Origin: Ruminococcus sp.
Lineage (GTDB): Bacteria; Bacillota; Clostridia; Oscillospirales; Acutalibacteraceae
Assembly (NCBI GenBank): GCA_004558485.1
Contig: SFCS01000001.1
Location: 1 to 64,000, forward strand
Reading direction: 5' to 3'
DNA length: 64,000 nt
The notes beneath the pieces are model-generated. The model worked only from the letters and a program-made list of their open reading frames with translations. It had not been told where the DNA came from and searched no databases. Numbering within the stretch: the first letter of the stretch is position 1; every line of letters starts with the position of its first letter. Below are positions 58,538 to 64,000 of the stretch, piece by piece. The translations under genes and the position numbers were made by a program.

Positions 58538-59596
58538 ATGCAAGAGGAGATGGATTTTGAAAACCGCATGGTGTCGGCGGAATATCTGCCGGAGGACGAC
58601 GGTGACAACCCGCTGCGTCCGCGCACTCTGCAGGAATACATAGGGCAGGAAAAGGTTAAGGAAAACCTTTCCGTTTATATTGACGCTGCCAAGATGCGGC
58701 GGGAAGCGCTCGACCATGTGCTGCTGTACGGTCCGCCGGGACTCGGCAAGACGACGCTTGCGGGCATCATCGCCAACGAGCTCGGTGTCAATCTGCGCAT
58801 CACCTCCGGTCCTGCGCTGGAGCGTCCGGGAGATCTCGCCGCGCTGCTCACCAACATGGAGGAGGGCGATGTGCTGTTCATCGATGAGATCCACCGCATG
58901 CCCCGCACCGTGGAGGAAATTCTGTATCCCGCGATGGAGGATTTTGCCATCGACATCATCAACGGCAAGGGGCAGGGAGCATCGTCCATTCATCTTCCGC
59001 TGCAGCATTTCACCCTCATCGGCGCGACGACGCGCGCGGGACAGCTGTCCGCGCCGCTGCGCGACCGTTTCGGTGTGATTTTGCGGCTCGAGCTGTATTC
59101 ACCCGAGCAGCTGGCGCAGATCGTCAGCCGCAGCGCGAAAATTCTCGACACCGCGTGTATGCCGGAGGGCGCTTTGGAAATTGCCTCGCGCAGCCGCGGT
59201 ACGCCGCGTATCGCCAACCGTATGCTCAAGCGCGTGCGCGATTTTGCGCAGGTGATGAGCGGCGGTGTCATCGATGCGAAAACGGCGGGGGAGGCGCTCG
59301 ACCGCATGGAGGTCGACGCGCTGGGACTTGACCGCGTTGACCGCAATATGCTGGAGGCGATGATCCGCTATTATAACGGCGGCCCTGTGGGACTGGATAC
59401 GGTGGCGGCGGTGATCGGCGAAGAGGCGGTCACGATTGAGGATGTCTATGAGCCGTACCTGATGCAGATCGGCTTTTTGAGCCGCACGCCGCGGGGGCGG
59501 ATGGTGCTGCCCGCCGCCTATGCGCATCTCGGTATTCCGCTGCCCGGCGGGGCAGATACGATACAGCAACTGACATTTGACAAAGAGGAGAAGTGA
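58538..59596 (+). CDS. ruvB: Holliday junction branch-migration helicase RuvB
   Basis: A 352-residue AAA+ motor. Walker A is GPPGLGKTTLA (about 65-75), Walker B VLFIDEIHRM (near 111-120), with the sensor GATTRAG and the arginine-finger region GTPRIANR. The winged-helix C-terminus ends in GFLSRTPRGRM. AGAAAGGA precedes the ATG, 24 bases after ruvA. It is followed at three bases by glmM. Confidence 0.98.
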   Translation: MQEEMDFENRMVSAEYLPEDDGDNPLRPRTLQEYIGQEKVKENLSVYIDAAKMRREALDHVLLYGPPGLGKTTLAGIIANELGVNLRITSGPALERPGDLAALLTNMEEGDVLFIDEIHRMPRTVEEILYPAMEDFAIDIINGKGQGASSIHLPLQHFTLIGATTRAGQLSAPLRDRFGVILRLELYSPEQLAQIVSRSAKILDTACMPEGALEIASRSRGTPRIANRMLKRVRDFAQVMSGGVIDAKTAGEALDRMEVDALGLDRVDRNMLEAMIRYYNGGPVGLDTVAAVIGEEAVTIEDVYEPYLMQIGFLSRTPRGRMVLPAAYAHLGIPLPGGADTIQQLTFDKEEK

Positions 59597-59598
59597 AC

Positions 59599-60951
59599 AT
59601 GGGAAGATTGTTCGGAACAGACGGCGCGCGCGGCGTTGCCAACACGGAACTCACCTGCGAGCTGGCGATGCAGATCGGCAGAGCTGCCGCCGAGGTGCTT
59701 ATCACGGCGGACGGTAAGCGCCCGAAGGTGCTCATCGGCAAGGACACCCGTGCCTCCGGCGACATGCTGGAGTCGGCACTCTCTGCGGGGCTGTGCTCGG
59801 TGGGTGCGGATGTGTACCTGCTCGGTGTCGTGCCGACACCTGCCGTGGCTTTTCTGGCAAAGGCGTATGCTGCCGACGCTGCGGTCATGATCTCCGCATC
59901 ACATAACCCCTGTGAATATAACGGCATTAAGATCTTCAACGGCGAGGGCTATAAGCTGTCCGACGCGCTGGAGGAGCAGATCGAGGCGATCGTGCTCGAT
60001 CACGCTGTGGAGCTGCCGACGCCGGTCGGCGGCGCGGTCGGCAGAGTGACGGTCTGCGAAAAGGCGGCAGACGACTATATCCGTTATCTGCTGTCCACCG
60101 TGTCGGTGGAGCTCAACGGGCTGCATATTGCCGTCGATTGCGCCAACGGCTCTGCGTCGGTAACGGCAAAAAAGCTGTTTTCGGCGCTCGGCGTGCGCTG
60201 CGAGATGCTGTCCTGCACGCCCGACGGCGTGAATATCAACGATAACTGCGGCTCGACGCATATGGAGCAGCTTGTCGCCTATGTGAAAAAGCATAAGCTG
60301 GACGGCGGCGTCGCCTTTGACGGCGACGCGGATCGCTGCCTTGCCGTGGACGAAAACGGCAACCTCCTCGACGGCGATCAGATGATTGCGGCGGTGGCAT
60401 ATGACCTCAAAGAGCGCGGCGAGCTGCGCGGCAACACGGCGGTCGTGACGGTGATGTCCAACCTCGGCTTCTTCCGCTATTGCGAGAGCGCGGGCATCGA
60501 TGTCGCGTCCACGAAGGTGGGCGACCGCTATGTGCTGGAGGAAATGCTCAAAAGCGATTTTGTCATCGGCGGCGAGCAGTCGGGACATATCATCATGCGC
60601 CAGTTTGCCACCACCGGCGACGGTCAGCTTTCCGCACTGCACCTGCTTTCCATGGCGCGCAGACGCGGCTGGAAGCTGTCGCGTGTCGGCGCGCTGATGC
60701 AGCGCTATCCGCAGGTGCTTGCCAATGTGCGGGCGGATGCGGACGCAAAGGCAAAATATGCCGCCGACGAAGGCATCGCCAAGCTCATCGACGACACCAA
60801 CAAGGCGCTTGACCGCGACGGCAGAGTGCTGGTGCGCCCCTCGGGCACGGAGCCGCTCATCCGCGTGATGGTCGAGGGCAAGGATTTCGATGTCATCAAC
60901 CGGGCGGCAGTGACCATCTGCGATGCGATAAAGAATTTGATCGGCGGTTGA
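59599..60951 (+). CDS. glmM: Phosphoglucosamine mutase
   Basis: A 450-residue alpha-phosphohexomutase converting glucosamine-6-phosphate to glucosamine-1-phosphate for cell-wall UDP-GlcNAc. It opens GRLFGTDGARGVAN, carries the phosphoserine Ser101 in MISASHNP, the metal loop DGDADRC (about 240-246) and the sugar-specificity loop GGEQSGHII. ATG 59599 is eight bases from GAGGAG; a GTG at 59593 is too close. Follows ruvB within three bases. Confidence 0.97.
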   Translation: MGRLFGTDGARGVANTELTCELAMQIGRAAAEVLITADGKRPKVLIGKDTRASGDMLESALSAGLCSVGADVYLLGVVPTPAVAFLAKAYAADAAVMISASHNPCEYNGIKIFNGEGYKLSDALEEQIEAIVLDHAVELPTPVGGAVGRVTVCEKAADDYIRYLLSTVSVELNGLHIAVDCANGSASVTAKKLFSALGVRCEMLSCTPDGVNINDNCGSTHMEQLVAYVKKHKLDGGVAFDGDADRCLAVDENGNLLDGDQMIAAVAYDLKERGELRGNTAVVTVMSNLGFFRYCESAGIDVASTKVGDRYVLEEMLKSDFVIGGEQSGHIIMRQFATTGDGQLSALHLLSMARRRGWKLSRVGALMQRYPQVLANVRADADAKAKYAADEGIAKLIDDTNKALDRDGRVLVRPSGTEPLIRVMVEGKDFDVINRAAVTICDAIKNLIGG

Positions 60952-60955
60952 ATAC

Positions 60956-61822
60956 ATGAGAGTTGCACAAAACTGGAAAGACTATGAACTGATCGACGCG
61001 ACCGACGGGGAGCGGCTGGAACGCTTCGGCGATGTGCTGCTCATCCGTCCCGACCCGCAGATCATCTGGCACACGCCGCGAGACGATCCGCGTTGGGAAA
61101 GTGCCAACGCACGCTATCTGCGCTCCAAAACCGGCGGCGGGCATTGGGAAATGCGCCGCAAGACGCCGGAATGTTGGCAAATTCGCTACGGCGAGCTGCA
61201 CTTCAACCTGAAACCGATGGGCTTTAAGCACACCGGCATTTTCCCCGAACAGGCGGTGAACTGGGATCTGATGGCGGAGAAGATCCGCGCGGCGGGGCGG
61301 CCGATACGGGTCTTGAACCTTTTCGGCTATACCGGTGCTGCCACCCTCGCCTGTGTGGCGGCGGGCGCGCATGTCACCCATGTGGACGCCTCAAAGGGTA
61401 TGGTGAACTGGGGCAGAGAAAACGCTGTTTTGTCGGGACTCGCCGAAAAACCGATGCGGTGGCTCGTGGACGATTGCGGCAAATTCGTGCAGCGGGAGCT
61501 GCGTCGCGGCAACACCTATGACGCCATTGTGATGGATCCGCCGTCCTACGGCAGAGGCCCCGGCGGCGAGGTGTGGAAGCTGGAGGATCAGATCTATGCG
61601 CTTGTGGAGCAGTGTGTGCGGCTTCTGTCCGATCAACCGCTCTTTTTCCTCATCAATTCCTACACCACGGGGCTGTCCCCCGCGGTCATGCAATATATTT
61701 TGGCAACACTGATGAAAGATCGCGGCGGCATCACCGCCGCCGACGAGATCGGTCTGCCGGTGACGGCGGGCGGATTGGTGGTGCCCTGCGGCGCCACGGC
61801 AATGTGGCTTTTGGCAAAATAA
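60956..61822 (+). CDS. Class I SAM-dependent methyltransferase (COG1092-like)
   Basis: A 288-residue Rossmann methyltransferase of the type related to RlmI/RlmL rRNA cytosine methyltransferases, but without an N-terminal PUA or THUMP domain. It has LNLFGYTGAATLACVAAGA (SAM motif I, about 119-137), DASKGMV and the catalytic-type loop VMDPPSYGRGP (about 193-203). A distinct N-terminal segment (1-90) rich in Trp and Arg precedes it. An RNA target is probable from the DPPSYG loop; the modified base is unknown. Four bases after glmM. Confidence 0.87.
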   Translation: MRVAQNWKDYELIDATDGERLERFGDVLLIRPDPQIIWHTPRDDPRWESANARYLRSKTGGGHWEMRRKTPECWQIRYGELHFNLKPMGFKHTGIFPEQAVNWDLMAEKIRAAGRPIRVLNLFGYTGAATLACVAAGAHVTHVDASKGMVNWGRENAVLSGLAEKPMRWLVDDCGKFVQRELRRGNTYDAIVMDPPSYGRGPGGEVWKLEDQIYALVEQCVRLLSDQPLFFLINSYTTGLSPAVMQYILATLMKDRGGITAADEIGLPVTAGGLVVPCGATAMWLLAK

Positions 61823-61836
61823 TTTTCGGAGGCTGT

Positions 61837-62691
61837 ATGGAGATCATCAAGGCAAATGCGGTAAAGTTTGAATATGCGTATCCCGATGAGGCGCCGCGCG
61901 TTGTGCTGCACGGCGTGGATCTGGGGATTGAAAAGGGCAGCTTTGTCGCGCTTTTGGGACATAACGGCTCCGGAAAATCCACGCTTGCCAAGCATTTTAA
62001 TGCCATTTTGCTGCCCACGGGCGGTACGGTGCTGGTGGACGGCATGGATACTGCCGACGAGGCGCATCTCTATGATGTGCGCCGCACGGTCGGCATGGTG
62101 CTGCAAAACCCCGACAATCAGATGGTGTCCTCCATCGTGGAGGAGGATGTGGCGTTCGGGCCGGAAAATCTCGGCGTGCCGCCGCAGGAAATTTGCAGGC
62201 GCGTCGAGGACGCGCTGCGCGCGGTGGATATGTATGCCTATCGCGACAGTGCGCCGCACAAGCTCTCCGGCGGTCAGAAGCAGCGCATCGCGATCGCGGG
62301 TATTTTGGCGATGCAGCCGGAGGTGCTGGTGCTCGATGAGCCGACCGCGATGCTCGATCCCGTCGGACGGCGGGAGGTGCTCGAAACGGTGCATCGGCTC
62401 AACCGTGAGCGCGGCATGACCGTCATTCTCATCACCCACTATATGGAGGAGGCGGTCGGCGCGGATCGCGTCGTCGTGATCGACGACGGCAGTGTGCGGA
62501 TGGACGGCACGCCGCGGGAGATTTTTTCGCAGGTGGAGGAGCTGCGCGCCTTGCAGCTGGATGTGCCGCAGCCGACAGCGCTTGCTTTTGCGCTGCGCAA
62601 GGCTGGCTATCCGCTGCCGCGCGACATTCTGACCGAGGCGGAATGTGCCGACGCCATTGCGGCACTGTTGCAAAAGGGGGTGTCGGCGTGA
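61837..62691 (+). CDS. ecfA1: ECF transporter energy-coupling ATPase EcfA1
   Basis: A 284-residue ABC ATPase of the group II ECF module, which powers several substrate-binding S proteins for vitamins and metals. Walker A GHNGSGKS (41-48), the Q-loop QNPDNQMVS, signature LSGGQKQR (about 144-151) and Walker B VLVLDEPTAMLD are intact; the VxxDP-type tail helices follow. GGAGG precedes ATG 61837. It ends in GTGA overlap with ecfA2. No S component is visible in the window. Confidence 0.95.
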   Translation: MEIIKANAVKFEYAYPDEAPRVVLHGVDLGIEKGSFVALLGHNGSGKSTLAKHFNAILLPTGGTVLVDGMDTADEAHLYDVRRTVGMVLQNPDNQMVSSIVEEDVAFGPENLGVPPQEICRRVEDALRAVDMYAYRDSAPHKLSGGQKQRIAIAGILAMQPEVLVLDEPTAMLDPVGRREVLETVHRLNRERGMTVILITHYMEEAVGADRVVVIDDGSVRMDGTPREIFSQVEELRALQLDVPQPTALAFALRKAGYPLPRDILTEAECADAIAALLQKGVSA

Positions 62692-63557
62692 CGGTTCTCG
62701 AAACGAGAGATCTGTGCTATACCTACGGGGCGGGCATGCCGTTTGCGCATGCGGCGCTGCGGGGTGTGTCGGTCGCCTTTGAGGAGGGTAGGCTCACCGC
62801 CGTCATCGGACACACCGGTTCCGGCAAATCGACGCTGGCACAGCATCTGAACGGGCTTTTGAAGCCGGAAAGCGGAGAGATCCTGCTTGAAGGCAAGAAT
62901 ATATGGGAAGATCCGAAGAAGATCCGCGATGTGCGGTTCAAGGTGGGGATGGTGTTCCAGTATCCGGAGTATCAGCTTTTTGAGGACACGGTGGAAAAGG
63001 ACATCGCCTTCGGTCCGCGCAACATGGGACTCTCCGAGGAGGAGATCGCGGCGCGGGTGAAGGAGGCGGCTGCGGCAGTCGGCCTTTCGGATACGCTGCT
63101 GCAAAAATCGCCCTTTGACCTTTCGGGCGGCGAAAAACGCCGCGCGGCGATCGCGGGCGTTTTGGCGATGCGCCCGCGGGTGCTCGTGCTTGACGAGCCG
63201 ACGGCGGGACTCGATCCCGTCGGGCGGGAGCAGATGCTCCGTCAGATCGAACAGTATCGCGAGACCCATGACGCGACCGTGCTGCTCATTTCTCACAGCA
63301 TGGAGGATGTGGCGCGGCTTGCCGATCGCGTGCTGGTGCTGAAGGACGGCGAGGTCGCCATGTATGACACCGCGCCCGCCGTGTTTGCCCGCGCCGACGA
63401 GCTGGAGGCGATGGGACTGACGGTGCCTTCGGTTGCCCGCGTGTTTGCTGCCTTGCGGCAACGCGGCGTTCCCGTGCCCGCCGATGTCTACACGGTGAAA
63501 AAAGCGTGCGCGGTGCTGTGCGACCTGTTTGAAGAGCGGGGGGTGCCGACATGCTGA
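62688..63557 (+). CDS. ecfA2: ECF transporter energy-coupling ATPase EcfA2
   Basis: A 289-residue ATPase pairing with EcfA1. Walker A GHTGSGKS (41-48), Q-loop QYPEYQLFE (characteristic of the EcfA2 branch), signature LSGGEKRR and Walker B VLVLDEPTAGLD are present. The start is GTG 62688 overlapping the ecfA1 stop (GTGA), served by AAGGGGG. It overlaps ecfT by seven bases. Confidence 0.95.
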   Translation: MTVLETRDLCYTYGAGMPFAHAALRGVSVAFEEGRLTAVIGHTGSGKSTLAQHLNGLLKPESGEILLEGKNIWEDPKKIRDVRFKVGMVFQYPEYQLFEDTVEKDIAFGPRNMGLSEEEIAARVKEAAAAVGLSDTLLQKSPFDLSGGEKRRAAIAGVLAMRPRVLVLDEPTAGLDPVGREQMLRQIEQYRETHDATVLLISHSMEDVARLADRVLVLKDGEVAMYDTAPAVFARADELEAMGLTVPSVARVFAALRQRGVPVPADVYTVKKACAVLCDLFEERGVPTC

Positions 63558-64000
63558 AAGACATCACCATCGGACAGTTTTTCCCTGCAAAATCGGTGCT
63601 GCACCGCATGGACCCCCGCATGAAGCTGCTTTTGACGCTCGGGTTCATCTGCATGGTGTTCGTGCCGAAGACCTGGGCGGGATTGGCGCTCATCGTGGTG
63701 TTTTTGGCAATGTGCGTGGCGTTTTCGGGACTGCCCGCGCGACTCATTTTCAAAAGCATTAAGCCGATTTTACCGCTCATTTTGTTCACCTCTGTTATCA
63801 ATATGTTCTACACCGGCAGCGGCACGCTGCTGTGGTCGTGGAAATTTCTGCATATCTACACGGGTGGGCTGTCGAATGCTGCGTTTATTGCGCTGCGCAT
63901 CCTGTGCCTCATCGCGGGCAGCTCGCTGTTGACCTACACGACGCCGCCGACGGCGCTGACCGATGCGCTCGAAAGGCTTTTGTCGCCGCTTAAGGTGTTT
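63551..64000 (+). CDS. ecfT: ECF transporter transmembrane protein EcfT (partial)
   Basis: The first 150 residues of the membrane subunit, cut by the window edge. It begins MLKDITIGQFFPAKSVLHRM, followed by the conserved DPRMKLL segment, then several hydrophobic helices, and reaches TTPPTALTDALERLLSPLK, a family-typical segment leading to the coupling helices. It overlaps the end of ecfA2 and completes the A1-A2-T order found throughout Firmicutes. Confidence 0.95.
   Translation, partial: MLKDITIGQFFPAKSVLHRMDPRMKLLLTLGFICMVFVPKTWAGLALIVVFLAMCVAFSGLPARLIFKSIKPILPLILFTSVINMFYTGSGTLLWSWKFLHIYTGGLSNAAFIALRILCLIAGSSLLTYTTPPTALTDALERLLSPLKVF

Overview
The window reads as chromosome from a GC-rich, endospore-forming Gram-positive of the Clostridia, most likely a gut Oscillospirales-type bacterium. 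The grounds are tRNA-gated T-box leaders, spoIIE, a tepA-ftsK pair, a DinR/LexA-type SOS box at recA, type III glutamine synthetase, a PPi-type phosphofructokinase, strong AGGAGG-like ribosome sites, TTGACA-N17-TATAAT promoters and many cytoplasmic glycosidases. No species is claimed. I see no IS element, prophage, CRISPR array or rRNA gene.

Layout. 1-4.8 kb: a minus-strand run of GH31 glycosidases (two complete, and the first codons of a third gene at the edge). 4.8-8.0 kb: a tryptophan T-box controls trpXYZ, an ABC importer. 8.0-12.6 kb: a LacI regulator diverges from an FG-GAP lipoprotein and a two-component system. 12.6-21.4 kb: housekeeping run yqhQ-prmC, recA-recX, rimO-pgsA, then a cysteine T-box with cysE-cysS, then a PfkB sugar kinase. 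21.5-24.0 kb: spoIIE and tRNA-Lys(UUU). 24.3-30.5 kb: GH97, a GNAT, a threonine aldolase-like enzyme, an AraC regulator divergent from GH27 alpha-galactosidase, and a small cysteine-rich protein. 30.5-38.3 kb: glnN divergent from tepA-ftsK-MBL-DUF3006-pfp. 38.4-41.2 kb: a minus-strand operon trxA / FTR-like protein / fhs / HD hydrolase. 41.3-44.5 kb: a membrane protein, an AraC regulator and a MATE exporter. 44.5-49.0 kb: rhaB-rhaD-rhaA and a divergently placed AraC regulator. 49.2-57.2 kb: a GH2 enzyme, KDPG aldolase-VOC fusion, plsC, tspO and LacZ. 57.4-64 kb: ruvCAB, glmM, a methyltransferase and the ECF energising module ecfA1-ecfA2-ecfT, cut by the window end.

How it fits together. Six complete glycosidases (GH31 x2, GH97, GH27, GH2 x2) have no signal peptide, so they should act on oligosaccharides already imported; no sugar transporter is encoded here. 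Released rhamnose would go through RhaABD, hexoses through the PPi-dependent kinase, and ketodeoxy sugar acids through KDPG aldolase. Amino-acid supply is sensed by uncharged tRNA at two T-boxes (Trp uptake, Cys synthesis plus charging).

The most unusual signals are a 13-bp perfect inverted repeat bracketing the rhaA promoter, a probable AUU start on a GH31 gene placed right after an intercistronic terminator, a terminator-like hairpin just after the glnN promoter, and the thioredoxin/FTR-like pair co-transcribed with formate-tetrahydrofolate ligase.
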